NCBI RefSeq assembly: GCF_900129095.1
Contig: NZ_FQVA01000002.1
Coordinates: forward strand, 310,001-374,000
Direction of reading: 5' to 3'
Origin: Microbulbifer donghaiensis
GTDB taxonomy: Bacteria > Pseudomonadota > Gammaproteobacteria > Pseudomonadales > Cellvibrionaceae
DNA: 64,000 nt
Part shown: positions 45,392-54,203 of the stretch, piece after piece
How the letters are laid out: every line of letters starts with the position of its first letter
Numbering within the stretch: the first letter of the stretch is position 1
Translations under genes and position numbers: made by a program
Notes under the pieces: model-generated
What the model was told of the DNA's origin: nothing
The model's input: the letters and a program-made list of their open reading frames with translations, nothing else
Database searches by the model: none

Positions 45392-46685
45392 CGGCCGCCT
45401 CTACTTGAGCTACTTCATCTTCTGCGCTAGCCGGCTGATCGAATTCCAGCACAATCTGCGGCAATTTCTTCAGGCTGCATTTGTGCGGAGTGATATCGGT
45501 GGAGATATTCTTGAAGTCGTTGGACGCATCGACGTTGATGATGCCGGCATCACCATTATCGATACACAACTTCAGCCCCTCCGGAACCTGGCCGTCCACC
45601 ATTTTCTTTGCATCTACCACGCCATCCCACAGGATGTCCGGCAGGCTGCCACCGAGACCATATTTGGCCAGTTTCAGCGCTTTCAGCTCCAGGTGATCGG
45701 GAGAGCTGCCGCCGCCGGTGAACTGGTTGCCATAGATATAGATGCCTTCAGGGTAAGGATCGAAAGCTTCCTGGGTCGACTTGTCACTGTAATAGCCGGC
45801 CATGTAATAACTGCTGACGATCACATTGGCGGTGTCGTTATCGGAAATCTCGTTATTAAAGATTTCCACATTGTCATTGGAGTTGATCACCACCCCGGAG
45901 CCCGCCGGAACTGCGGCCACCGGCGTGCCTTCATGGCCAAAGTTTTCGGTGTTGTTCTGGAAAATCTTGTTGTTGTAGACGCGGGTGCTGTGGCCCGGCT
46001 GCGGCAGGTTGGGCATGTTGAACACCAGGATGCCGCCGGTATTGTTGGTGGCCACGTTGTCGTACACGTCCGCGCCGATGGTGTTTTCAATCTCGATACC
46101 GGCAACATTGAACTCCGCACGGTTGTTGCGCACGATCACATTGCGCGACTGGCCGACGTAAATACCGGCATCGGATGCGCCGATCGCCACAGTGCCTTCC
46201 ACCAGGGTGTTTTTGGTTTGTACCGGGTAGATACCATAGGCACCGTTTTCCGTAGAGGGGCCGTTGGTCCACTCCACGCGGATATTGCGAATGATGATGT
46301 TCTCACCCTCATTGACCTTGAGGGCGTCACCGATGGTGTCCTCGATCGCCAGATTTTCAATGATGAAATCACTCGCGTTGACCAGCAGGCCCTCGGCCCC
46401 CTGAATCTGGTCCTTGAAGGACAGGATTGTCTTGTCCATGCCGGCACCGCGAATAGTCACACCGTCCACGTTCAGGGACAGGCTGCGGTTGAGCTGGAAC
46501 TTGCCAGCCGGTAACTCGATGACGTCACCGGGCTGTGCCGAGATCAGTTGCTTGAGCAGATTCTTCTGGAAGTCGGCGGATGCGCTTGCCTGGGCTTGAT
46601 CGACCTGGCTCTCTTTCTTCTCCGGGGAACAGGCTGCGGCCATTACAGCAGCCAGCGCCACGCCTACATACGCTGCGGTCTTCAT
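45384..46685 (-). CDS. Parallel beta-helix lipoprotein paired with the diheme cytochrome
   Basis: The 433-residue protein starts with a lipoprotein signal (VALAAVMAAACSPEKK) and consists of parallel beta-helix repeats with the usual N-x-I and N-x-V turns (FIIENLAIEDTIGDALKVNE, IIIRNIRVEWTNG, NVIVRNNRAEFN). Such folds bind or cut polysaccharides; no pectate-lyase catalytic site is clear to me. ATG at 46685 has AAGGA nine bases upstream. The partner gene is the diheme cytochrome. Confidence 0.83.
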   Translation of the reverse strand: MKTAAYVGVALAAVMAAACSPEKKESQVDQAQASASADFQKNLLKQLISAQPGDVIELPAGKFQLNRSLSLNVDGVTIRGAGMDKTILSFKDQIQGAEGLLVNASDFIIENLAIEDTIGDALKVNEGENIIIRNIRVEWTNGPSTENGAYGIYPVQTKNTLVEGTVAIGASDAGIYVGQSRNVIVRNNRAEFNVAGIEIENTIGADVYDNVATNNTGGILVFNMPNLPQPGHSTRVYNNKIFQNNTENFGHEGTPVAAVPAGSGVVINSNDNVEIFNNEISDNDTANVIVSSYYMAGYYSDKSTQEAFDPYPEGIYIYGNQFTGGGSSPDHLELKALKLAKYGLGGSLPDILWDGVVDAKKMVDGQVPEGLKLCIDNGDAGIINVDASNDFKNISTDITPHKCSLKKLPQIVLEFDQPASAEDEVAQVEAADA

Positions 46686-46908
46686 GCTTGTTTTCCTTTT
46701 ATTCGAATTATTCCGCGTGACAGCGCGCCATGACTCTAATAAGTACGATTGTACCAATTTGATTGCGCAAAAAACGGCCGCCAGTCAGCGGGACCGATAC
46801 TATCCAATCGGTCAAAGCCCAGCAAGGTACTTTTGGGACAGGATCCCTCTTGCCGGACGCGGCGTCCCCCTGTAGTGTCAGGCTCAAGTAGCCAGGATGA
46901 GCTGCCAA
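46686..46908. other. Divergent intergenic region
   Basis: About 220 bases between the beta-helix lipoprotein and a small secreted protein gene; no gene or clear promoter was seen. Confidence 0.4.
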
Positions 46909-47394
46909 ATGATGAAAAATCGCGCCCTGCTATTGGCCCTGACCAGCGGCCTGAGTATCGGCACCCAGGCAATGGAAACCCTGGAACTGGAAATAGTCAC
47001 CCCCGATGGCCACAGTTACCGAGCCGAACAGGTACTCGATGAAAATTTCGAGTCCTTTGACTCCGGGGCTATTCCGGGCGAAACACCCCCAAGGGAATAC
47101 CAGGCGATTCGCTGTGATGGCCCCTGGGGTGCAATGAAATACCGCCTTAAGCTGGCCAGTGGCCCCGGCTACCAACTCTACGCCAAGGGCGACAGCCTGC
47201 GCCTGCAGATCGTTGAGCACTCAGTGATCAGCGAAGATCAGACGATTGCCGCAATGAGCATCCACTGCATCGATACCGAGCCGCGGCAGGTTGTGAAAGC
47301 GGTCTACGAGATTGAGCTGGACAGGAGGAGAGCTTCGGCGCAGCAACTGCAATTGGCCAATGGCTACCAGCTGGAATATCGCTATTTGCCTTAA
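46909..47394 (+). CDS. Small secreted protein of unknown function
   Basis: The 161-residue protein has a signal peptide (NRALLLALTSGLSIGTQAME) and a mature part predicted to be beta-rich (LELEIVTPDGHSYRAEQV, YRLKLASGPGYQLYAKGD), with cysteines near residues 71 and 122 that could form a disulfide. I recognise no family. ATG at 46909 has GGATGAG seven bases upstream; ATG at 46897 or 46912 is also possible. Confidence 0.6.
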   Translation: MMKNRALLLALTSGLSIGTQAMETLELEIVTPDGHSYRAEQVLDENFESFDSGAIPGETPPREYQAIRCDGPWGAMKYRLKLASGPGYQLYAKGDSLRLQIVEHSVISEDQTIAAMSIHCIDTEPRQVVKAVYEIELDRRRASAQQLQLANGYQLEYRYLP

Positions 47395-47414
47395 AGGTAG
47401 CCCGCGGGAATACA

Positions 47415-47441
47415 GAAAGGGCGACCAATGGCCGCCCTTTC
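47415..47441. terminator. Bidirectional terminator
   Basis: GAAAGGGCG and CGCCCTTTC form a perfect 9-bp stem. It is followed by ATTTATC on the plus strand and preceded by A-rich sequence, so it can end both convergent genes. Confidence 0.7.
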
Positions 47442-47465
47442 ATTTATCCGGATCCGCGATTGGCT

Positions 47466-48062
47466 TCAGTGGAATACCGGCGCAGAGATATAACTCCAGA
47501 AGAGTACGGTTCCCACCATCACCAGCACCGCCACCACCAGTGACACGGTCACTATCGCACTCGCGAACAGGAAGCCGCGCTCCTCCGACACCCCCATGAC
47601 GATGGGAATACCGATATACAGGAGGTAAACCGCGTAGGCGACAGCCAGAGTAGCCAGCAGAATATCCAGCCATAACAGCGGATAGAAACCGGCGGCACCG
47701 GCGATAAAAATGGGCGTTGCGGTAAAACCGGCGATCACCATCCCCTTCATCGGATAGGTCTTGGCGCCGTAGGTCTGTGCCATCCAGTGAATGAAGTAAC
47801 CTATCGCCACGACCGCCAGCACCATGGTGCAGTAGAACACCGCCACAAGCTCCAGGGCACTTTCACTGGTAATTCGTACCGGCTCACCGCCACCAATACT
47901 CCAGCCCACCTTGGTGGTGCCAAAATACCAGGCCAGGGCCGGCAACAGGGCCAGCACTATGACATAGGGGATTTGCCGTCGGAGATTTTTCTCCGAAAGG
48001 TTTCCGATGAGCTGCCACTGCCGGCGCGGCTGTAGCAACAGTCCGAACATATGGATCAACAT
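47466..48062 (-). CDS. Yip1-family membrane protein
   Basis: The 198-residue protein has five hydrophobic helices and the Yip1 pattern: a short cytoplasmic start with PRRQWQLIGN, then helices such as YVIVLALLPALAWYFGT and LELVAVFYCTMVLAVVAIGY. Its function in bacteria is not known. ATG at 48062 has GAGG eight bases upstream and gives the canonical start MLIHMFGLLLQPRRQW; a GTG six codons earlier is less likely. Confidence 0.85.
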   Translation of the reverse strand: MLIHMFGLLLQPRRQWQLIGNLSEKNLRRQIPYVIVLALLPALAWYFGTTKVGWSIGGGEPVRITSESALELVAVFYCTMVLAVVAIGYFIHWMAQTYGAKTYPMKGMVIAGFTATPIFIAGAAGFYPLLWLDILLATLAVAYAVYLLYIGIPIVMGVSEERGFLFASAIVTVSLVVAVLVMVGTVLFWSYISAPVFH

Positions 48063-48381
48063 CCCGTTTTCCTCACTCACTGCAAGGAACCATGGGCGAG
48101 ACCTAGTTGCTCAATTTGATCTGGGAACTGCTTGTCAAAATGAGGAATACCGCTAAAAGGTCATTCCCTAAGTTCCAGTTCTTTTTTTATTGTGTCGACT
48201 CAGTTGTAGGTATTTCCGTCGTTCAAGTCAACGACCGCAGACAGATTGGCGGCAAAGATTACATGAATGTTTCTACTGGGAACATTTACTGAAGGGAGGT
48301 TGCTACCGATCAACCCGGAAGCCGCCTTGAAGTGCTGCGGGGACAGAAACAGCCTTGTGACCGCCCCCGCAAAATCATCGA
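48063..48381. other. Intergenic, partly AT-rich
   Basis: About 320 bases between two leftward genes. A 61-codon TTG frame (48107-48292) on the plus strand has no ribosome site and is not called. Confidence 0.4.
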
Positions 48382-49458
48382 TCAGTCGACGCTGATCGGC
48401 TCTATCGGATGCATCCAGCCGAAACGGTCTTCGCCGCGCCCTTCCTGGATATCCAGCAGCGCCTGGCGCAAGCGTTCGGCAACAAGGCCAGGAGCCTTGG
48501 CCACCGCATAGCTTTCGCCGCCATCTCCGAATACGCTGATCGAACTGATAATGGCGGCTGTGCCACAGGCGAAAGCCTCTTCGCAGGTGCCATCCGCGAC
48601 CTGTCGGAGCAGCTCATCGATGTCGATCGCACGCTCATGGACTGTGAAACCGAGGTCACGCGCCAAATCGATCACAGAATCCCGCGTGACACCCTCCAGG
48701 ATGGAGCCATTCAGCGCCGGAGTGTGCAGCTCGCCCCCCATCACCGTGAAGAAATTCATACCCGAGAGTTCATCCACCGTTTGGCGGTTGCCCGGGTTCA
48801 GCCACAGGGACTGGTCGTAGCCACGTTTTTTGAGTCGCGCGATGCTGAGCAGTGAGGCCGCATAGTTACCCCCGACCTTGGCATCGCCGGTACCGCCCAC
48901 CGCCGCGCGGGAATCTTCGCGCTCAACCCACACACGCATATTGCCCGCGTGATAGGCTTCGGACGGGCTGGCAATCACATAAAACTCGTAGGACGTACTG
49001 GCAGAAACCGTCAGGTCCGCCTGAGTGCCGATCAGGAAAGGTCGCAAGTACAGCGACTCACCGCTGGTCGCCGGCACCAGATTCGCACAGTAAGCCGTCA
49101 CTGTGCGCACCCCCTCCATAAACAGGGCTTCCGGCACGGGCGGCATACACAGGCGCTCGGCCGAATGCGCCAGGCGCGCCGCATTACGTTCCGGCCGGAA
49201 AAGGCTAATACCGCGTTCCGGCGTACGGTAGGCCTTCATCCCCTCGAAACAGGACTGGGCGTAGTGCAGTACCTTTGCCGCGGGATCCAGCGACAAAGGC
49301 GCGTAGGGAACCAGCTCACCACTGCTCCAGCAACCGTCCTGGCAAACGGCGCGAAACATAACGGGCGCCATAACAGAACCAAAGCCCAACTTCTCGGGCA
49401 TTTCAAATCCGCGCAGGCTGGTCGCCACGGCAGGATCAATATAAACGCTCACCGGCAC
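48382..49458 (-). CDS. ilvE: Branched-chain amino acid aminotransferase
   Basis: The 358-residue fold-type IV PLP enzyme resembles the eukaryotic-like BCAT subgroup: the PLP lysine is in GDAKVGGNYAAS, other motifs are YAQSCFEGMKAYRTPE, DELSGMNFFTVM, and EGVTRDSVIDLARDLG. It makes leucine, isoleucine and valine from 2-oxo acids. GTG at 49458 sits directly after a purine run; GTG at 49452, with GGAG seven bases upstream, is equally likely. It has a plausible promoter at 49482-49510. Confidence 0.92.
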   Translation of the reverse strand: MPVSVYIDPAVATSLRGFEMPEKLGFGSVMAPVMFRAVCQDGCWSSGELVPYAPLSLDPAAKVLHYAQSCFEGMKAYRTPERGISLFRPERNAARLAHSAERLCMPPVPEALFMEGVRTVTAYCANLVPATSGESLYLRPFLIGTQADLTVSASTSYEFYVIASPSEAYHAGNMRVWVEREDSRAAVGGTGDAKVGGNYAASLLSIARLKKRGYDQSLWLNPGNRQTVDELSGMNFFTVMGGELHTPALNGSILEGVTRDSVIDLARDLGFTVHERAIDIDELLRQVADGTCEEAFACGTAAIISSISVFGDGGESYAVAKAPGLVAERLRQALLDIQEGRGEDRFGWMHPIEPISVD

Positions 49459-50145
49459 TCTCCTCTCATTCCGATGCGCTGATTATGGCGCTTGCCGCGC
49501 ATCAATCCAAATACACGGCCTGCCCGAACCACACTGGGCGCAATCAGAAAGACAAAATATACAAATTATTAGGATGAAAATCCCAACTTGCAGTATCGCG
49601 GCGCTCCAGCACTCTGGAATGCGCGACAACCGCTGATAAAAGCTTTTGCCACCTTCTCACTGCTGGAGTGACTATTTTTAGCTCAACCGTCATATTTTTC
49701 CGCCGCCCCGCAAACTTTTGGCACTTACTTTTCCGATCAGTCCTCCGCACGCCCCTCCGGATTCCGCAACGCTGCTAAACCCAGATGGTGGAGCTGCACC
49801 CGTTCACAAATCGGTTGTCAGGCCGTCGAATCTAACGCCAGCAAGATCAGGAGGCGGAATGCGCTAGCTATACTCATTGATACGCACCCAAGGAGCCTGA
49901 CAAGAGCCTCCAGGCGCGTTTTCACAGGCGGTGACGCGGAGTTAAACCGCAAACCGACAACCTGTCACCGGAAATAACACGCTCCGGGCACGTCAGGGAT
50001 TGTGAGAGAACCACACTTCAGGGAGAGAGAACCCGCCCAGCGCCACGGCCTGAGCGGAACCAGTGCCCGCTATTCCGCGCTGTCGGCCATACGCACGACG
50101 GCAGGAATCGGGTGAAGCAAAACATGGAACGGAAGTGGTTCAATC
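49459..50145. other. Divergent intergenic region between ilvE and the VWA/motor locus
   Basis: About 690 bases. It holds the ilvE promoter and must hold the promoter of the 50-64 kb locus; a TATACT at 49869-49874 could be a -10 but lacks a good -35. A 68-codon leftward frame (49544-49750) is not supported. Confidence 0.45.
49482..49510 (-). promoter_or_regulatory. Likely sigma70 promoter of ilvE
   Basis: On the minus strand TTGGAT (49505-49510) and CATAAT (49482-49487) are separated by 17 bases, giving a very short leader to the GTG at 49458. Confidence 0.55.
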
Positions 50146-51444
50146 GTGACACAGACAGATATCAGCAACACCATTGCTATCGGCTTGATGTTTACAGCCA
50201 CAGCTCTGCTGTGTGGCGGCGCCTACGCTGATGTTGGCGCGCCCGTCATCGAAGATACCAATGCCCCACCCCAGGCCTTCATCGAAGCCGCCTCAAAACC
50301 ACTGCAAACCACACGACGTCAGCTGCGCCCATCTGAAGTCGTGGACAGCTATCGCGCGCGCATCGAGGAAATGGAAGCGCAACACGGAGCTTACGGCGCG
50401 GGTATAGACGAGCAACTGCTCGGGCTCGCGACGGCCCTGCAAAAGGCCGGACAACACGAGGAGGCCATTGAGGAATTTCGTCGCGCCATGTTGATCAACC
50501 GGGTTAATGAAGGGCTCTACTCATTAAACCAGATCCCCATGATCGAGCACATGATCGAAAGTCAGATCGCGCTCAGCGAGTGGGAAGACGCCAACGACAA
50601 CCAGCAGTATCTCTACTGGCTGCACGCCCGAAACTACGGTGAGAATGATCCTCGCATGCTGCCGGTGATCAACGACCTGAGCCGCTGGCATCTGCAGGCC
50701 TATACCGAGGAAAAAGGCGACACGCTGTTTGAACACCTGATCAGCGCCACCAATCTCTACGAACTGGCGGTAGATATCATCACCCAGAATTTCGGTGCCA
50801 ACGACTTGCGCCTGGTGGATGCCCTGCGCGGACTCAAGGCAACCAACTACTACCTCGCCACTTACAAAGGCGAACCCCAGCCCCCGGTAGTCATCAATAC
50901 CAGCTTTGGCGGCGGCGGCAGTGTCGACCCAGCTCAACGCTCGAAACTGGACAACTACCGCATGAACAGTTTCAGTACCGGGAAAAACGCTATCGCCCGC
51001 ATTGTTGACGTCTACCAGAAAAACCCGCATTCCCCGCCGGCAGCTTCCGCAAAGGCCAAAGTAGAGCTCGGCGACTGGTACATGATGTTCAACAAATGGC
51101 ATTCCGCAAGGAAAACCTACGGTGAGGCCTACCAGGCGCTGTGGGACAACGGCGCCACCAACCAGGAAATCGAAGATATATTTGGCCGCCCTGCGGCACT
51201 GCCGGCGCTGCCGATGCTGGAAGAAGATCGCAAGGCACTGACGGAGTCCCACGTTACCGTTTCCTACGACGTCACCGCCTTCGGCAAAGCGCGCAATATA
51301 GAGATACTGAGAGCATACCCCGACCGGGTCGCTACCCGCTCACGGGTACGCAATGTATTGAAGCGTGCAAAGTTTCGTCCCCGTTTTGAAAATGGCGAAC
51401 CGGTGGAAACCGTCGGCATAGTGCAGAGGTTCGTTTTCGAGTGA
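50146..51444 (+). CDS. Periplasmic TPR protein with TonB-like C-terminal domain
   Basis: The 432-residue protein has a signal peptide (IGLMFTATALLCGGAYADV), TPR-like helices (LGLATALQKAGQHEEAIEEF near residue 91), a glycine-rich loop (TSFGGGGSVDP), and a C-terminal domain of TonB_C type (VTVSYDVTAFGKARNIEIL, then KRAKFRPRFENGEPVET). Unlike true TonB it lacks an N-terminal transmembrane anchor, so it is probably soluble in the periplasm and uses the TonB-like module for protein binding. GTG at 50146 is the likely start; ATG at 50188 is possible but would cut the signal peptide. First gene of the unusual 50-64 kb locus. Confidence 0.75.
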   Translation: MTQTDISNTIAIGLMFTATALLCGGAYADVGAPVIEDTNAPPQAFIEAASKPLQTTRRQLRPSEVVDSYRARIEEMEAQHGAYGAGIDEQLLGLATALQKAGQHEEAIEEFRRAMLINRVNEGLYSLNQIPMIEHMIESQIALSEWEDANDNQQYLYWLHARNYGENDPRMLPVINDLSRWHLQAYTEEKGDTLFEHLISATNLYELAVDIITQNFGANDLRLVDALRGLKATNYYLATYKGEPQPPVVINTSFGGGGSVDPAQRSKLDNYRMNSFSTGKNAIARIVDVYQKNPHSPPAASAKAKVELGDWYMMFNKWHSARKTYGEAYQALWDNGATNQEIEDIFGRPAALPALPMLEEDRKALTESHVTVSYDVTAFGKARNIEILRAYPDRVATRSRVRNVLKRAKFRPRFENGEPVETVGIVQRFVFE

Positions 51445-51563
51445 CGCAACTGACATGCGCAAATCTGGCGCTACAGTAAACAGCGGCGACAAACCCCGGA
51501 TAACAGCCGCTGTCGAATCACTAAGTTGGCCGCAGCAACCTAATCCGTTGCTGCAAAAAAAGC

Positions 51564-51595
51564 AGCCGAGTCGGCCCGGAGCCTTCTCGGCTTTT
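51564..51595 (+). terminator. Possible terminator or attenuator after the TPR-TonB_C gene
   Basis: AGCCGAG (51564-51570) pairs with CTCGGCT (51586-51592) followed by TTTT. It lies 120 bases past the stop and 54 bases before the next start. Confidence 0.55.
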
Positions 51596-51648
51596 GCCGC
51601 AAACCCACACGCCCGACAGCGCTCGCAGGGCGCCTCAGGAGAGACAAG

Positions 51649-52836
51649 ATGACACTATGGAAAGCGGTACCCAAAGAAATCCGGCAATCTGCGTACTGGC
51701 GCACCCTGGTCTCAGTCACCGTACTGAGTGCGGCTATCGTCGGTTGCAAGAGCCAGCAGAGTCAGTCGCAACCGCCGGCCCAGCCATCGCAGTCGTCTTC
51801 CAGTTCATCATCTCAACCGCCGTCGACAGCCTCATCCAGCAGCAGTTCTTCGAGCCGCAGCCAACCACAGACTGCGAGTAGCGGCATGCCCTCGACCAGC
51901 TCTTCACGCCAGCCGAGCCAGAGCATGCCCGGCAGTAGCAGCAGTAAACCGAGCATGGAAATGCCGAGCATTGAATCCGGCCGCGAATCCAGCGACGCAG
52001 CCAGCACCGCCTCCGGTACGGAACAGTCGTCGCAGCGCCGGGGTACTGCCGGCGACAGCATGCCGGATCCGACTGCGCGGAACCGCAATCCGCCGACGCC
52101 GGTTTACAGTGACTCCGACGAGCGCCCTGAAGACAGCCGCATGCCGCCGGACCCGTCGACCAAGAGCCAGGGCGAACCGCCGGATGAAGTCGATTTTTCC
52201 GAGGAAGAGCAGACTGCCTCATCCAGTGCGTCTTCGAGTAGCTCCTCCTCTAGCAGCGCATCGTCGAGCAGTAGTTCTGCCAGTAGTGCCTCCGCCTCCA
52301 GCAGTTCGGCATCCGGTCAGCCGGCCAGTGGCGGCAGCGCTGCACCCAATGAGTCTCCGGCAACGGCGGCCGAGCGGGTGGCGGAGCTGGAGGGCCAGTT
52401 CGACACCACGATGGCCACTTATGACGGCATGATCCTGCGAGAGCGTGACTACGTCCGCAACCGTCCCAGCTCCGCGCAGGACAAAGATGAAGAATCCATG
52501 GACGAACCGCCGCCCGGGGAATCTCTGGAAGACCTGATCGAATCCGCCGAAGCGGAAATACCACCGCCCCCTGGAGGCGGCGGAGAGGGCGGCAGCGGCC
52601 CCGAGCAGAACAACTCCAGTGGCCAGGCTACCGGTCCCGGACTCCCCACAGCGGGACGTAAGGGCGAGTACAACCACACCAACTCCCCGACGGTGGTACC
52701 AGCCGACATTCCCAGTGGCAATGACGACGACGTGGTGGCGCGGCAGATCCGCGAAGCCGCCATGCGCGAGTCAGATGCGGAGTTGCGGGAAAAACTGTGG
52801 GAAGAGTATCGGAAATATAAAAACGCGCAGAAGTGA
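51649..52836 (+). CDS. Serine-rich low-complexity lipoprotein
   Basis: The 395-residue protein has a lipoprotein signal (VTVLSAAIVGCKSQQ) and is then mostly low-complexity Ser/Pro/Gln/Ala, with two long serine runs (residues about 48-70 and 190-222), an acidic middle, a Pro/Gly hinge (PPPPGGGGEGGSG), and a short charged C-terminal helix (ESDAELREKLWEEYRKYKN) that looks conserved. The disordered body could span the periplasm from an outer-membrane anchor. AGGAG precedes the ATG. Its stop overlaps a possible GTG of the next frame. Confidence 0.75.
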   Translation: MTLWKAVPKEIRQSAYWRTLVSVTVLSAAIVGCKSQQSQSQPPAQPSQSSSSSSSQPPSTASSSSSSSSRSQPQTASSGMPSTSSSRQPSQSMPGSSSSKPSMEMPSIESGRESSDAASTASGTEQSSQRRGTAGDSMPDPTARNRNPPTPVYSDSDERPEDSRMPPDPSTKSQGEPPDEVDFSEEEQTASSSASSSSSSSSSASSSSSSASSASASSSSASGQPASGGSAAPNESPATAAERVAELEGQFDTTMATYDGMILRERDYVRNRPSSAQDKDEESMDEPPPGESLEDLIESAEAEIPPPPGGGGEGGSGPEQNNSSGQATGPGLPTAGRKGEYNHTNSPTVVPADIPSGNDDDVVARQIREAAMRESDAELREKLWEEYRKYKNAQK

Positions 52837-52853
52837 CAGCGGAGGAAGTCGAA

Positions 52854-54080
52854 ATGTTTCTTTTCAACAGGATTGATAGCAGCCGTGGCACCGGCAACCG
52901 ATTGTTGAGCCGAGGCCTGTTGCTGCTGCTTTTACTGGTTATTGGTGCCTGTACAACGACGGAAGTGCGGACGACGGCATTTACGCCACTGACGGTAGAG
53001 GATGCCACCATTGCGGAGCAGCGGCTGCTGGACGTAGGCATAGTGCAGTTTGACCCCGGCCTGGACACCGCCGAAGCGGATGAAGATGAACTGGTGTTCC
53101 CCGAATTGCGCCAGGCCGAGTCCAGGTACTTCGCCGTCACCCTGGCGGATTCCCTGCAATCCAGTCAGGGCTGGGGGGCCGTGCGGGTTATTCCCTCCGA
53201 ACGTACCAATATCGACGTCACCGTCACCGGCCGTATCGTGAAATCGGATGGGGAAACCCTGACCGTCGACGTCACGGTTACCGACTCCCGCGGGCAGCGC
53301 TGGTTCACCAAGGAGTATTCGGAAGTGGCATCCCACTATGCTTACGACCGCAAGCACCCCACCAACGGTGACGCCTTCCAGGGTATTTACAATCGCATTG
53401 CCAACGACATGCTCGCCTACCGACAAAAACTCTCTGACCGCCAGATTGCCGAGCTGCGCACCATATCCGAGATGCGTTTCGCCCGCAGTTTTTCCCCAGA
53501 CGCGTTTAACCGCTACCTCGTTCAGAATGGTGACGGCATCTACCATCTGAATGCGCTGCCGGCGGAAAACGATCCTATGTTGCAGCGCGTACGCCGTATC
53601 CGCGAACGCGATTATCTCTTCGTCGATACCCTGCAGGGATACTACGGCACCTTCGTAAAGTCCATGGAAACCCCCTATCAGGAGTGGCGCGCCATGAGCT
53701 ACGGCGAAGTGAAGCAAATGCGTGAGCTGAAGCGCAAGGCGCGCAACCATACCATCATGGGCGCGGCAGCCATCATCGGCGGTATCGCCGCCGCGGGCGC
53801 TGGAGCCGGTAGCGCGCGCGCCGCTGGACAGGTGGGCATCGCCGGCGGTGGCTACCTGATCAAGAGCGGTTTCGACCGCCGCAGCGATGCCAAAATGCAC
53901 ATCGAAGCACTGCAGGAGCTGGGTGACTCCATGCAGGCCGAGGTAGAGCCACAGATCGTCGAACTGGAAGATCGCACAGTGACGTTAAGTGGTACCGTGG
54001 AGAACCAGTATCGCCAGTGGCGTGAAATACTGAAGGAAATATATGAAACAGAAACCGGCGCCCTGGACACCAGTATCTGA
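52854..54080 (+). CDS. Lipoprotein with glycine-zipper region
   Basis: The 408-residue protein starts with a lipoprotein signal (LLLLLLVIGACTTTEVR), has a mixed alpha/beta domain (residues about 30-180, with DVGIVQFDPGLDT and VTVTGRIVKSDGETLTVDV), a central helical part, and a glycine-zipper-like hydrophobic stretch (IIGGIAAAGAGAGSARAAG) near residue 305 that could insert in a membrane. I see no enzymatic motif. ATG at 52854 has GGAGG eight bases upstream; GTG at 52833 would start inside the previous gene. It ends before the hairpin at 54111-54142. Confidence 0.72.
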   Translation: MFLFNRIDSSRGTGNRLLSRGLLLLLLLVIGACTTTEVRTTAFTPLTVEDATIAEQRLLDVGIVQFDPGLDTAEADEDELVFPELRQAESRYFAVTLADSLQSSQGWGAVRVIPSERTNIDVTVTGRIVKSDGETLTVDVTVTDSRGQRWFTKEYSEVASHYAYDRKHPTNGDAFQGIYNRIANDMLAYRQKLSDRQIAELRTISEMRFARSFSPDAFNRYLVQNGDGIYHLNALPAENDPMLQRVRRIRERDYLFVDTLQGYYGTFVKSMETPYQEWRAMSYGEVKQMRELKRKARNHTIMGAAAIIGGIAAAGAGAGSARAAGQVGIAGGGYLIKSGFDRRSDAKMHIEALQELGDSMQAEVEPQIVELEDRTVTLSGTVENQYRQWREILKEIYETETGALDTSI

Positions 54081-54110
54081 ACCCTTCAGACACACGGCCG
54101 AAAACCGGCT

Positions 54111-54142
54111 AACGAGAGCGCCCATTACCGGGCACTCTCGTT
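54111..54142 (+). terminator. Hairpin, possible terminator within the locus
   Basis: AACGAGAG/CTCTCGTT plus GCCC/GGGC form a stem with one mismatch and loop ATTACC. Only a short T-containing tail follows, so read-through is possible. Confidence 0.5.
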
Positions 54143-54203
54143 ATTCGGGTATATCCCTGCGGACCGGATACATCACACAATAAATCAGCACAGCGGAGCC
54201 ACT

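Noticed and set aside
48107-48292. 61-codon plus frame between Yip1 and ilvE
   Set aside because: TTG start without a ribosome site; no domain.
49544-49750. 68-codon leftward frame upstream of ilvE
   Set aside because: No convincing ribosome site and no family likeness.
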